DNA of 64,000 nt. It comes from Dermacentor variabilis (Eukaryota; Arthropoda; Arachnida; Ixodida; Ixodidae). The notes under the pieces were generated by a model, which was given only the letters and a program-made list of their open reading frames with translations, did not search any database and was not told the DNA's origin. The first letter of the stretch is position 1. Every line of letters begins with the position of its first letter. Shown piece by piece: positions 1-11,399 of this stretch. The translations under genes and the position numbers were made by a program. The DNA is taken from positions 26,309,868 through 26,373,867 of the forward strand of contig NW_027460291.1 in assembly GCF_050947875.1 (NCBI RefSeq), given 5' to 3'.

Positions 1-393
1 AACGAAACGAACTTTTCACACATTGATGTGGACGAGGGCACGGAGACACCGAAGAAATAAACGTCGAGGGTAGTGATTGGTTGCCGCCCATACACAAGGA
101 ATCAGGGCGAGTACCCCGTATTGCATTGGGCGGCCGTGTTGTATCCGAAGGGAATGCAGACGATGCGTCCTGCGGTTTGCCCACAGAAGGTGGTAAGCAA
201 GCAGCGTTTGAAGACGATGGTAGGGGACAACAAGAGAGAGCATCGGGCATCCTGGCGTTTCCACTCAGACTTGTAGGTAACCTCGACGTCATTCTTGTAA
301 ACGAAGTATCCAATGGCCGAGACGTCCCTTTAAATTCTTTGGCGTCGCCAACCAGCTCAAGGCGGGGTGATCAGTAACGACCGTAAAATGGCG

Positions 394-1412
394 TTATGCA
401 AAATAGAAGTGAGGCGTGCAGACAGGACACAAGAGTAGAGAAGTGGACAACACGAACGCCGACTATCAACTGAAGGGAGCAGAACATCAACTGAAGGGAG
501 CGGAATTGCCATGTCGTGCCTTAAGTCTTCCCTCACCAGATCCTGCATGCACGAAATGAGCGCCAGTTTTGATGCGCAGGTCCGGCGCCTATTAGAAGCA
601 GGTTATCCTAGAATAGCGGTGGCCACTGTGGCTAGGCGCCTAAATAAGTCGGTTTCGAGAGGAACGGACGTGATAACAGAAAGCAGAAATAGCAAAAAAA
701 GAGTAGTGACTATTCCGTGTATTCATTCAGTGTCGCACAGGCTTAAAGAAGTTGCTAGTAGATATGATTTTAATGTTGCTTTCACTGCTCCTAATAAGCT
801 AGGTAAGGTATGCGCTGCCGTACAGAATAAACAGGAGCGGGTAAAAGGCAAAAGACGAACAGATATTTGTCCAGTAAAGCACAATAAGAACAACAGTTTT
901 ACTGACTGTCGTATGGGTGTGGTGTATAAAATTCCCCTTAGCCGTGGCCAGTTCTACGTAGGGCAAACGGGACGGTGTATCAATCAGAGGCTAATGGAAT
1001 ATAAAAGGTCGTTAACCGGGGGATCGCCTTCTAATCTTTCGCTACATTGCCGAGATTGTAACTGCACGCCAGAGTTAGATGAATGAGCGATATTGTACAG
1101 GCATAAGAATGAAGATACGCGTCTTATGGTAGAGGCATGGCATATCTCTAATGGTGGAAGTGCGTGCGTGAGTCAGCCTTCGATTACTTTACACAAGGAA
1201 GAGATTAAGTGCCTTAACAGTTTTCTCTCACGTAGGCCGGCACGTGTACCCGATTGACACGTGCTGTTACCATTCCTGAGCATGCGCAGATGAGTTTTAT
1301 GTCTTCTTTCCTTTTTCGCCTCAGTGCTCCCTTCAGTTGATAGTCGGCGTGCGTGTTGTCCACTTCTCTACTCTTGTGTCCTGTCTGCACGCCTCACTTC
1401 TATTTTGCATAA
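394..1412 (+). mobile_element. Penelope-like element fragment between 87-bp inverted repeats
   Basis: Bases 394-480 and 1326-1412 are reverse complements over 87 bp with about one mismatch. A second short copy of the inner end of the left arm follows at about 486-501. Between the arms lies the C-terminal part of a Penelope-like reverse transcriptase/endonuclease reading on the plus strand. Penelope-like elements are known to insert with inverted or tandem partial copies of their own ends, so the left arm is probably an inverted piece of the 3' end. The RT fingers and palm are absent. Confidence 0.7.
511..1257 (+). pseudogene. Penelope-like RT C-terminus plus GIY-YIG endonuclease, one in-frame stop
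   Basis: One frame runs from about 511 to TGA at 1255-1257, interrupted by a single in-frame TGA at 1084-1086. The first third resembles the end of a Penelope-like RT (RLLEAGYPRIAVATVARRL). The rest resembles the GIY-YIG endonuclease: VVYKIPLSRGQFYVGQTGR at about 919-975, followed by conserved Cys/His residues (LHCRDCNC). After the stop the frame continues for 56 codons with matching character (MVEAWHISNGG). In intact elements this nuclease nicks the target for target-primed reverse transcription. The upstream RT core is missing and the internal stop makes this copy inactive. Start is nominal, because the fragment is 5'-truncated. Confidence 0.72.
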
Positions 1413-2247
1413 TGAATCCTTACCAACTAGCTCAGCTTTCTGCCGTTCTAAGTAAAATGGCGGCCGTGCAGATAAGGGCGAAATTTTTGAATGGACCAAA
1501 CAACGGCGAGACACACTTGCTCCGTAATCGTACAATTTTTCTCTGCAGCTGTTCGCGTGTGACTAGCGTATAGAACCACATGTTCTTAGGAATTTTGCTT
1601 ACGTTGCAGAATAACAGCGCCGATACCTTGACTGCTGGCCACGGTATCGAGGTATATGATGGTATATGAGGGTGTGCTAAAAAGTAAAAAGAACTTTCAC
1701 TGCACCTTTTTTTTTTCGTGCACAGGAAGAAACACTGCGCATATTGGTTATCCACACACGCCACCTGCACGGCACTACACTTCTGGTATCGTGCAGTCAT
1801 CTTCTGTATCCCGGCCGCGGGTTGGTCTTGGTTTCTGAGGAAGCCATGTATGCACCGATTTCAGGACCTCATCATTTCATTGGAACCGACGACCACGCAG
1901 CGCCTCCTTCGAAGCACCAATGATGTAAAAATCCGATGACACAGCATCAGGGCTGTAAGGAGCATGGAGGAACCGCTAACAGTGTTGCGTCCATATGGGC
2001 GACCTGTTTTCCTCGCGACACTCAGCTGTGCAGGGCTGTGATGCATACTCATGCTTCCACATCACACCAAGTACACAGCTGGTGATGTCGGACGCACCCA
2101 GTCTTCGTCTGTTTTCGCAAAAATATGAAATTGCTTCGCCTTTTTTATTTACCCTCGTGTGCCGCAGGCGGTAGGTGCGCCGTCACATAGGCTGTATGCG
2201 CGCTGAATGCTACTAGCAGCAAACGGACATATACCATGTTTCATAGA
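1413..2247. other. unassigned sequence
   Basis: Short overlapping frames on both strands, with no recognisable domain, splice pattern or repeat structure. Confidence 0.4.
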
Positions 2248-3310
2248 TAACGTTAGCCAAGCTGTTCATCGAAAAAAAAAAGATTAAGAAAGCACAGCGG
2301 AAGATGCGATTATAAGACGTACGGTGTTCAGCCGTCACGGGTCGGATGATCGACCATCGCAGTTCTCAAAATTGCATCTTCCACCGTGTATTTTATACAT
2401 TTGATTTACAGCGATGCTGCATATCGTTAGGTTCTGGAAAAAATTGCGTGCGTCTATCGAGACGTGTAGATCGACAATTTCTCCGCATAAGTAGGCCGAT
2501 CCCGAAGATAGTGGAATACCGGGCAACCTACGGCGGAGGTGAGGAAATGTTTTAAGCACTCCGCCGACTTGCAAAAGTAAATTTAATATCTTAGGGACAA
2601 ACACAACTACTATCGGATATTAAGCTGATAAGAGCACGTACTGCACTTTGACCCGCGTCGGCCATGTCCACGTTCGCACTGCCCTCTCTTTGTCGGCGTT
2701 CCAAGCGCGTGCGTGTCTCCTTTCCTTTTCTTCCCCTCTCCCATGGTGGCGGTCCCGTAAGCGTGCTGCCCGCCAGGACCGCGAGGCGGAAAGATGTGCG
2801 AACTGTCCATGTTCCCCCGATTCCGTAAACTTGGAACGTTTCGCCGGAGCAACGGCCAGGTTTCAGAGCGACTTTGTGGGGAACCAATTTTGTGCGGAAT
2901 GTGTTGTGAGTGACCGCTGGTGTTTTTAGCCTGACTTCACAACCATTACTGCACTACGGGACGTCGACCAACGCACGACGGCCTTGGATACCGTGAGTCA
3001 GAGTGTGTCCTCGGAGTGCGGCTAGGTGCGTGTCTGTTCTACGTGCCGGGGTTCGTTAGTACAAGGTATCGTGCCGCATTTCGCAACAGTACATGGTGAT
3101 GTATACCTCCGGGTGCCTCATCATCTTCGAGGCTAAACATCGTGGAGGGCCGACAAGTCGCGCCTCGCTTACGATTTTATGTGCATACGACGTTTGAAGC
3201 ACGACAATGGCCACTTCGCCATTAAGGACGCACATACATAACGTCGCTTGTCATTCTCCTTCACGGAGTAGAATGACACTGAATTTTTTTCAACAGCTTG
3301 GCTAACGTTA
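2248..3310. repeat. about 1-kb repeat bounded by a 19-bp perfect inverted repeat
   Basis: TAACGTTAGCCAAGCTGTT at 2248-2266 is the exact reverse complement of 3292-3310. Parts of the interior resemble the repeat at 10100-10690: the stretches near 2552-2665 (ending CACTTTGACCCGC) and 3195-3290 (CTTCGCCATTAAG, then ACACTGAATT). This fits a non-autonomous element with terminal inverted repeats. No transposase was found and the true ends are uncertain. Confidence 0.4.
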
Positions 3311-3486
3311 GTTGGGACGGCCTGCGAAGTATTATCTATGTGCGCGTTTCTGCGCAATAAAAATTAATTAGCTCGCTTAAAGTGCAAGCATACACTGTCG
3401 ATTAATTCATATCTGTGAAGCGCAAGTATACGCAAGATATAATTAGCCTTCGTTTGACTTCATTTTTCTCTATTTAGCCATTAGGT

Positions 3487-3497
3487 ATGTACCACTG
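3487..3497. repeat. left target-site duplication of RTE-like LINE
   Basis: ATGTACCACTG here is repeated exactly at 6005-6015, immediately after the LINE tail. Exact 11-bp flanks at the two junctions are expected of target-primed reverse transcription. Confidence 0.75.
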
Positions 3498-5915
3498 ATG
3501 AAAAAGTGGAATCGGCGATGGGTAAAGTGAAAACAAAATACACTATACTGATGGGCAACTTCAATGCCACAAATCAGTGGGGGAATATGCCATAGACACT
3601 TGGAATAGCAGCGGAGAGCTATTAGTTGACTTCGCGGACAAGAATAATATGGGGATAATGAATACCTTCTTCCGCAAGCGGAATAGTCGAAAGTGGACGT
3701 GGAGGAGCCTGAACGGGGAGACTAGAAATAAAATAGACTTCATTCTGTGCGCTAACCCTAGCATCATACAAGATGTGGACGTGCTCGGCAAGGTGCGCTG
3801 CAGTGACCATAAGATGGTAAGAACTCGAATTAGCCTAAACCTGGGCAGGGAACGGAAGAAACTGGTACATAAGAAGCCGATCAATGAGTTAGCTGTAAGA
3901 GGGACAATATAGCAATTCCAGATCAAGCTACAGAACAGGTATTCGGCTTTAACTCAGGAAGAGGAGCTTAGTGATGAAGCAATGAACGACAATCTTGTGG
4001 GCATCATTAAGGAGTGTGCAATAGAAGTTGGTGGTAACTCCGCTAGGCAGGATACCAGTAGGCTATCGCAGGAGACGAAAGATCTCATCAAGAAACGCCA
4101 ATGTAAGAAAGCCTCTAACCTTACAGCTAGAATAGAACTGGCAGAACTTTCGAAGTTAATCAACAAGCGTAAGACAGCTGACATAAGGAAGTAGAATATG
4201 GATAGAATTGGACATGCTCTCAGGAACGGAGGATGCCTAAAAGCAGTGAAGAAGAAACTAGGAATTGACAAGAGTCAGATGCATGCGTTAAGAGACAAAG
4301 CCGGCAATATCATTACTAATATGGATGAGATAGTTCAAGTGGCTGAGAAGTTCTATAGAGATTTATAAAGTACCAGTGGCAGCCACAATCATAATGGAAG
4401 AGAGAGTAGTCTAGAGGAATTCGAAATCCCACAGGTAACGCCGAAAGAAGTAAAGAAAGGCTTTGGAGCTCTGCAAAGGGGGAAGGCAGCTGGGGAGGAT
4501 CAGGTCACAGGAGATTTGTTGAAGGATGGTGGGCAGATTGTTCTAGAGAAACTGGCCACCCTGTATACGCAATGCCTCATGACTTCGCGCGTACCGGAAT
4601 CTTGGATAAACGCTAACCTAATCCTAATCCATAAGAAAGGGGAGTCCAAAGACTTTAAAAATTATAGACCGATCAGCTTACTGTCCGTTGCCTACAAAGT
4701 ATTTACTAAGGTAATTGCAAATAGAATCAGGACCACCTTAGACTTCCGTTAACCAAAGGACCAGGCAGGATTCCGTAAAGGCTACTCAACAATAGACCAT
4801 ATTCACACTATCAATCAAGTGATAGAGAAATGTGCAGAATATAAGCAACCGTTGTATATAGCTTTCATTGATTACGAGAAAGCGTTTGATTCAGTCGAAA
4901 CCTCAGCAGTCATGGAGGCATTGCGGAATCAGGGTGCAGACGAGCCGTATGTAAAAATACTGAAAGACATCGACAGCGGCTCCACAGCCACCCTAGTCCT
5001 CCATAAAGAAAGCAACAAAATCCCAATAAAGAAAGATGTCAGGCAGGGAGATATGATCTCTCCAATGCTATTCACAGAGTGCTTACAGGAGGTATTCGGA
5101 GACCTGGATTTGGAAGAATTTGGGATAAGAGTTAATGGAGAATACCTTAGTAACTTGCGATTCGCTGATGATATTGCCTTGCTTAGTAACTCAGGGGACC
5201 AATTGCAATGCTTGCTCACTGACCTGGAGAGGCAAAGCAGAAGGGTGGGTCCCAAAATTAGTCTGCAGAAAACAAAAATAATGTTTAACAGTCTCGGAAG
5301 AGAACAGCAATTTACAATAGGTAGCGAGGTAATGGAAGTGGTAAGGGAATACATCTACTTAGGGCAGTAGTGACCGCTGATCCGGATCATGAGACGGAAA
5401 TAATCAGAAGAATAAGAATGGGCTGGGGTGCGTTTGGGAGGCATTCTGAGATCATGAACAGCAGGTTGCCATCATTCCTCAAGAGAAAAGTTTATAATAG
5501 CTCTGTCTTACCAGTACTCACGTACGGGGCAGAAACTTGGATGCTTACGAAAAGGGTTATACTTAAATTGCGGACGACGCAGCGAGCTATGGAAAGAAGA
5601 ATGATGGGTGTAGCGTTATGGAATAATAAAAGAGCAGATTGGGTGAGGGAACAAACGCGAGTTAATTACATCTTAGTTGAAATCAAGAAAAAGAAACGGG
5701 CATGGGCAGGACATGTAATGAGGAGGGAAGATAACCGATGGTCATTAAGGGTTACGGACTGGATTCCAAGGGAAGGGAAGCGCAGCAGGGGGCGGCAGAA
5801 AGTTAGGGGAGCGGATGAGATTAAGAAGTTTGCAGGGACGACATGGCCACAATTAGTACATGACCGGGGTTGTTGGAGAAGTATGGGAGAGGCCTTTGCC
5901 CTGCAGTGGGCGTAA
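3497..5915 (+). pseudogene. RTE-like ORF2 (endonuclease end + reverse transcriptase), broken
   Basis: Reading order: endonuclease end (MGNFNA near 3551; KIDFILC; SDHKMVRTRI at about 3802), linker, then RT motifs NYRPISLLS (about 4660), AFIDYEKAFDSVE (about 4862), VRQGDMISPMLF (about 5038) and LRFADDIALLS (about 5155). The C-terminus is typical of the clade (WAGHVMRREDNRWS, then a tryptophan-rich end). Lesions are a one-base shift near 3565-3577, stops at 3910, 4192, 4366 and 4750, and a stop plus frameshift at 5368-5370. The catalytic FADD is intact but the frame is not. The protein would nick the target and reverse-transcribe its own RNA. Confidence 0.85.
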
Positions 5916-5929
5916 CCAGGCTGATGATT

Positions 5930-5961
<32 letters not shown>

Positions 5962-6004
5962 GGTGGTGGTGGTGGTGGGGGTGGTGGTGGTGGTGGTGGT
6001 GATG
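3498..6004 (+). mobile_element. 5'-truncated RTE-like non-LTR retrotransposon
   Basis: The insertion contains the end of an endonuclease domain, a full RT region and a typical RTE C-terminus, and it ends in a GATGAT/GGTGGT microsatellite. It begins inside the endonuclease domain, so the 5' part was lost at insertion. Exact 11-bp target-site duplications at 3487-3497 and 6005-6015 mark both ends. A second copy of only the last ~50 bp of this family is at about 12384-12436. Confidence 0.8.
5928..6004 (+). repeat. GATGAT/GGTGGT microsatellite forming the LINE tail
   Basis: A GATGATGATG run turns into a long GGT run and ends in GATG. It directly follows the RTE C-terminus. RTE-type LINEs usually end in such short-period repeats. 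The His-, Pro- and Gly-rich frames here are translations of the repeat. Confidence 0.85.
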
Positions 6005-6015
6005 ATGTACCACTG

Positions 6016-7280
6016 GGCTCGAGCGCAGTTGCGGCCGATCCTACTGAACAGGGATCTGCTGCTGTGACAGGATAAGTACCGAATACTTTAATGTAGCTAG
6101 GTATGTGCCGTATTTTGTTCCGTTTTTTTATTATCATACATCACCTTTGTCATCTTGACATCGCTGCGTAGGCGTCTGACGTTCTACATAGGCGCAATTT
6201 GGTGTTTGTAATTCAGCACAACTAGTGAGCGGTGCAGTGGGTAAATATAAAGATAGCTTTATTTAAATTTATTCTTTGGGGTGCATAAACGTAAATCTTC
6301 GATGACAGTATACGCTTCATAGGATGAAAGTAAAGAAATTGCATGCATTGCCATTAGTTGCATACTGCATGACATTCAATTGCCCGCATCAATAAACTTC
6401 GCCTAGCCTAGATTTCCCAATGTTCGTTACACTTTTTTATTTACTTTCGTCTTTCAATTTTAGTGTTACTTTTCTAACGTTCGCCATTACAGTCATTGGT
6501 TTTGCCATTAAAGCCAATTGCTTCTATTACGAAATGTCGATTTCCCTCTTTCAACAATGATGCTTTCGAGTATCTGCGTCGGTAAATTTGTATTGTGTTC
6601 CGTAAGTATAGTGCACCACAAAGCCAGTTATTCTGTATTACATCGTTGGGAATATTCTAAAAATGCGTTAACTGTAATATAGGACGGTAAACTTTATTAG
6701 TAAGCGAGAAATGCATTGTTCTTGAACAATGTTTCATTTGGAGGTGGATATGAAACACACAAAGTAGTTCACATAGGGAATAACAAAGTGCAATGAAATC
6801 CATGCTCGTAGATCAGCCTGCTTGCGCAACACACAAGCTCTACTCCAGGCTTCACTCGTGTATTGCTGCTTTTCCACTGTATGGCACCGGACGCTTAAAG
6901 AGCATCTGTGGGAATCACATACTAAAGTACAAGAGTCATCTGCTATTTTTTCCAAACTGCTGTTCAATTTTTTAGCTGAGGGTGTCTTCGTTACCTCAGT
7001 ATTCCTAAACGATCTTCGAATCTAAGATCCTCGTACAATCCTGCGAGTTGGAGGCAGTGCCACCTCTCGAGTGAAGAAGACACTAGGCTTCTAAAAAATT
7101 GCAGCGTAATGTTAATTCAGCAGTGACTACTTCTGTCGACTGGTGCCGCTGCCATCCACTTTCGTGAGTCGAGGTGGAGGGCTGAGTGCAGAAGCTTTTC
7201 AGGAAACGGAGGTTACTGTGACGAACAGTGAGCGAACAAGGCAATCTTGAGCCTGAAGCCAGCTCTAGTCTGAGCATTGT
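6016..7280. other. unassigned AT-rich sequence
   Basis: No long frame, repeat or motif that I can name. It includes the right-hand target-site duplication base 6015 at its edge and otherwise only short frames. Confidence 0.4.
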
Positions 7281-7286
7281 TTTATT
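7281..7286 (-). terminator. candidate poly(A) signal for the glycine-rich peptide gene
   Basis: TTTATT on the plus strand gives AATAAA on the minus strand, about 290 bases after the stop codon of the frame at 7579-7815. Confidence 0.4.
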
Positions 7287-7578
7287 CAACCAGTGTTGTT
7301 CAGTATAAATATAATAGTTACGTCACTACTGTAATTTGTGTTGCAGTTTAAAAACAAACCTTTCTGCCGAAGTAGCATCATGTTGTGAAGCAACCATCTT
7401 GTGATGCTGGAAGCTTGCATATGCTAGCTTCATGGGTGATTCCCCTACCTACAGTGGCTTCAGCGAAAAAGGACAGTGTCACCAGGTGTCGCACGTTTAT
7501 CTCCAGTACCAGTGGATGGTTTCGAGTGCCATAGTCATTCTGCGATGGCTGCTGTCGTTGCTTGCGGGAGGGTTCGGA

Positions 7579-7815
7579 TTAGTGACCGCCTCCATAGCCG
7601 CCGCCGTAGTGTCCCAGCGGCAGGTAGCCGTAGCCCCTGTGGTCGTATCGTACACTGATACCGAATCGGCCGTAGTGGTCCTTGTGCAGGGTCAGGTCAG
7701 GCCCTCCACCACCTAGGACACCGGCATCCGCTAAAGGCAGGATGAAGGCCGCGCAAACTGCCAGCGTGATCTGCGTGGCACGTTTAGTCCATGGAATAAC
7801 GGTACACACGAGCAT
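7579..7815 (-). CDS. candidate small secreted Gly/Tyr/His-rich peptide
   Basis: A 78-residue frame that looks like a complete short secreted protein. Residues 1-12 are a basic start (…PWTKR). Residues 13-31 form a hydrophobic signal segment (QITLAVCAAFILPLADA) with a good signal-peptidase site after ADA. The mature part begins GVLGGGG, passes through a charged aromatic stretch (HKDHYGRFGISVRYDHR) and ends in YGGGYGGGH and TAA. Ticks have many short glycine-rich secreted proteins with structural, cement or antimicrobial roles, and which applies here cannot be told from sequence. AATAAA lies about 290 bp downstream. Against it: no TATA box at the expected distance, and an upstream 5' exon may exist. 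The neighbours are transposon remnants. Confidence 0.5.
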   Translation of the reverse strand: MLVCTVIPWTKRATQITLAVCAAFILPLADAGVLGGGGPDLTLHKDHYGRFGISVRYDHRGYGYLPLGHYGGGYGGGH

Positions 7816-7924
7816 GCTGCAGTGTGCACTGCACTTCAGATGAACATCAGCATCACTTTACTTTTGACGCATGGACCACGTCTTACCCATTGCAAGGATG
7901 TGAAGATTCACGCAATCAACTCCA

Positions 7925-8130
7925 AAGAGATAGAGAGAGAGAGACGAAGAGGAAAATGAAAGGAAATTAACCATGAATATGGCCTGTAGGCTATCCTACA
8001 AAAAGGAAAGGATAAAGGCACGTAAGAAAATGAGAAGAAAAACAATAAACAGGCAGTCGTTGCAAAGACTGTCGCAAAATGTTCGGTAACAGTCAAAAGC
8101 GTTCGTACAGTGCGCTTGACTTCTAGAAAC
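7925..8130 (-). mobile_element. possible LINE 3' end (minus strand)
   Basis: A GAGAGA run is followed on the plus strand by a purine-rich stretch with GGCCTGTAGGCTATCCTAC. Read on the minus strand this is a pyrimidine-rich 3' UTR ending in a TCTC microsatellite, like the 3' end of the I-clade-like LINE at about 49760-49785. No coding part was recognised. Confidence 0.3.
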
Positions 8131-9289
8131 ACAGTAGGGCTTTTGTGGACTGGTGCATGACCATAGTGCTCAACTGTATCGTCCCAACAGTAAAAATTAT
8201 ATGCGGTACTGAACAGTAGAAATAGTGCTTCTCGGCAGTATGTTCTCCATCTAGCCCCTCCCATGATTGCCCTCAATACGGCGAAAGTAAAAAAAAATTC
8301 ATTATGCTCAGTTTGTCACATACTTTTTGTTGAGTTTCACTTACACCATCGGTTTTATCATTGAGTCTTTGTTTATTCTCATTCAAGTAGGGTAATGAAA
8401 CGGGGGTGGCCATGATTAACCTGCCTTGTTTATCTTGGCATTCATTGTCAACTTTCTACAGACCTGGTGTTACCTGCTTGGCCCCCTGTTCTTACTCTCT
8501 GTAAAAACTGTTGCCATAGAAGTTCAGCATAACAGTCATCTTAGGAAGACACTTCTATGCTTTTGGGCAGCAAGACATTCTTTGTACAGCTGAAGCCTAT
8601 AGCAGCATTAGCTTTTTTTTCCTACTTAAAATCAAGAGCCGCACGGAGGGCCTCTCCCTGCGATTCCATAAAACGTCTGCCTTGCGCTGTGCGACCTGGA
8701 ATCCGGTGATGTGGGAAGTTCGTGCGCCACGGTGCAAAAAGGATCTTGGGTTTTGACTTGCCATTCAAGACGCTTTTAAAAATATGCTTACCTTTACATT
8801 TTGTGCAAGAATGAGGAACGATTGAGATAAGATGTACTAGGTTCAAGCTCTGGCTGCCGATTCTCGATCACAAAGCATCCATCTCCTTTTTAACTCCTCC
8901 TTCGTCCTGGTTACGTCACTTTCCCCCAATTGTGTGGCAGTGGATGGCTAACATTAGCCTTCGGCGAATGTGGTGGTTTGCAGCCCTTTTCCTCCAAGCA
9001 AAGCTCGGCCCAAAACATGCGCGTCGCTATGCACGAACAGGGGAAGAGCGAAACACACAAAGACCGTCTCTGACACGCATGTGTCAGTATGGGCGCAGTG
9101 GTATTCGAGAAGGGTATCTGTGACCGTTTCTCTCTTTTTATAGTCTCCCCGAGATGGGAGGAAAAAGACAAAGGAACAGAGGTCACCAGCAGAAGAAAAA
9201 GTCACCACGAGATTGCTTGATAGAATTGCCTTTTGCAGAGCGCCCAAACTCATTTTGCGGTGATGAGCTGGTCACCATCAATCACCGCA
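8131..9289. other. unassigned sequence
   Basis: Several short frames on both strands. On the minus strand a frame at 8622-8846 contains a donor-like AAAGGTAAGCA near 8790, but no acceptor or recognisable protein supports an exon. Confidence 0.3.
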
Positions 9290-9478
9290 GTTGGAACTGG
9301 CTCTGACGAGGGCGTTGGCTCGCTTACTATTCATCATTATTATTCACTGCCATTATTCTTTTTGTGCATGCGTGTATTTTTAGTGTATACTGTACAGTAA
9401 TGTATGTTCCCACTCCTGCTATAGCACTATATTGGGCTACTGTATGTGTAAATGAACAAACAAATAGATATATAAATA
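9290..9478 (+). mobile_element. LINE 3' tail fragment
   Basis: The stretch ends GTGTAAATGAACAAACAAAT and then an AATA-rich tail, the pattern also seen at the end of the LINE at 40336-40356. No coding sequence remains. Confidence 0.4.
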
Positions 9479-9509
9479 AATATGGCCACTTCGGGGCCAC
9501 AATAAATAA

Positions 9510-9990
9510 TAGGTGATACGTGGAAAATATAAAGGAGTAATGGTGCGATCTCTAATGTTCGAAAATACCGTTCTGTGCTTAAAATCGGATATCTTGTCGC
9601 AGGGGGAAGCTAACCAAAGATTGGTAGGCTGGTTGGCTTTCAGAGCCCACGGCAAAAGCACAAATAAGGTACTGCAGGGGGACGTCGGTCGGGCGTCGTT
9701 TGTAGTCATAAAACCGCAGAGCAAAATTAACTTTGAAGAAAGATACAGGAGCATGGATCAAAATAGATGTGTAGCTGAAGTTTACAAGTATCTGTAAAGG
9801 AAAGCGTGGACGCCAAATGGAGGTAGAGGTCAAGAAAGTTGGCAACCAAGTGCAGAGTAAGGGAAAGTGTATAAAGACAGCCAGGAGCCATCAGAAATAA
9901 AGTGAAACAGAGACAGTTAATTGGAGGCAGAGAAAGGAAAGAAAAATACTATGGATATTTACAAGAAAATGAAACAAGTAATTAGAAGGG
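9510..9990 (+). pseudogene. degenerate LINE C-terminal fragment
   Basis: A 94-residue frame (9513-9797) containing KGVMVRSLMFENTVLCLKS and WLAFRAHGKSTNKVLQGDVG, then INFEERYRSMDQNR, reads like the C-terminus of a tick LINE ORF2 after the RT core. The fragment at 28550-29650 appears to be the same family, because its distal part (LWCYNKY) would lie just upstream of this segment. Stops appear after 9797. The identification rests on recalled resemblance to tick LINE proteins. Confidence 0.4.
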
Positions 9991-10000
9991 AAAATCTCTG

Positions 10001-10034
10001 CGGTAACACCAAGGCTTGAGCCTTGGTGTTACCG
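10001..10034. repeat. perfect 16-bp-arm hairpin
   Basis: CGGTAACACCAAGGCT (10001-10016) and its exact reverse complement (10019-10034) are separated by only TG. It lies at the 3' edge of the LINE fragment and belongs to no element I can name. Confidence 0.9.
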
Positions 10035-10099
10035 GCGCAAATAAGCTGAATTTTGTAAGGGTTTCTCTTTCATTTATTCGACGTCTTTAGGCCAAGAAA

Positions 10100-10690
10100 G
10101 ATGCGAAAGTGAAGCAGGCTTTAAGCATTCCGCCATCTTGCAAAATTAAGTTTAATTCATTAGCTTCCAATACAACCTGTGTCATATATTCAGCTTATGA
10201 GAACAGATATTACACTTTGACCCGCACGGCCATGGGCAGTTCGCCATTAAGGGGCCACATACACAGCGTCGCTGGTCGTTCACCTTCCTGGATCGGAATG
10301 GCACTGAATTCTTTTTCCACCCACAACCGCGAATACACGCAAAATGCCTCGAGTTTCGAGTCGCACGGTCCTTTTTTGTGCTTTTTATGGCTTCTTTCAC
10401 GCTAGGAAAACACTTTTATGTAGCGCTTATCGAGCAACAGAAAGTTGTTTCGGGATTTTTACTTGTCGCTCTGCAATTTTTTCATTGAAAATTTTGGTCT
10501 AACTATATTATTTGAGAAGTTGAATAATTTATTGAGACTAATCATCTAATTAGATTGAATTAAAAATGCTTTGAGCATCTCCAAGCAACGGCAAACAACA
10601 TTACTTTGGTTCTGTCTAGCTACGTGGCATTCGCATATTTTTAAACTCCGGCTAAAGTTAGCTAGGGCAGCCAGTATATTACCCCGGTTA
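10100..10690 (+). repeat. copy of a dispersed repeat (single arm)
   Basis: Bases 10405-10665 align by eye with the plus arm of the foldback at 26340-26610, sharing for example CATCTCCAAGCAACGGCAAACA-type sequence and the preceding TCGAGCAACAGAAAG-type sequence. Bases 10117-10330 resemble parts of 2552-2665 and 3195-3290. It is a non-coding interspersed repeat, probably a non-autonomous DNA element. Confidence 0.55.
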
Positions 10691-11399
10691 CTGTAACTGG
10701 CCTGTACGAGCTCGCCCTATCCTTATCACCTTTACATTTGTAGATGACGCTCATCTTGCTTTCACGCCATCAAATCAGAATTTTATTAGTTTAAATCATT
10801 TCCTCAACAGCATTTGTCAGCAGTACATTGATCTTTAGACCGAATTTTTCGATTAGCTGTATTGGGATTTGTTCAGGTCCTGCGGCGGTGTTATTAGGGT
10901 CATTTTCTGCTGCTTTTTTTTTCAATAAACGTTTTCTATACTAAACTTTGATTTCTCTGGATTCCCTATTATTGCTGGATCTATTTGGGCATGAACAACG
11001 CTTTATTTATGCCGAAGTTATCCCTAAAAACGTCTCTGAAGTACAGCAGCCGTCGTCTCCTTCTAAGATGTTACCAATAAGACTTCTTGGGCGAGTTGGT
11101 AAGGTGTTACCGTCTTCCTCCATTATAGTCGTTTGCGAAGTTTGAGTTGGAGCTCCGAGTGCTCTTATATCGTTTCACAATTTTTCTAACCGTAGCCTGT
11201 ATTACCGCACTCGTATCGGCGTAGGTGTTCGTGTTGGCGTACTAAAAATTTCAAGCCGCGCTTGAAAAAAAAAAATAAAAACAAAAATGGCTTGTCGCGT
11301 TGCGAGATCAACACGCTAACTGATTCAGCCACTGTCGGTTCATCATATGTGCCCTTTAAAGTGGAGTTTTATATGCATGAAGAAGTTGACGCAGCGCAA
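10691..11399. other. unassigned sequence
   Basis: AT-rich with one 65-residue frame at 10948-11145. No motif recognised. Confidence 0.35.

Noticed and set aside
5666..6137. Poly-His, poly-Pro and poly-Gly frames
   Set aside because: They read through the GATG/GGT tail of the RTE-like LINE.
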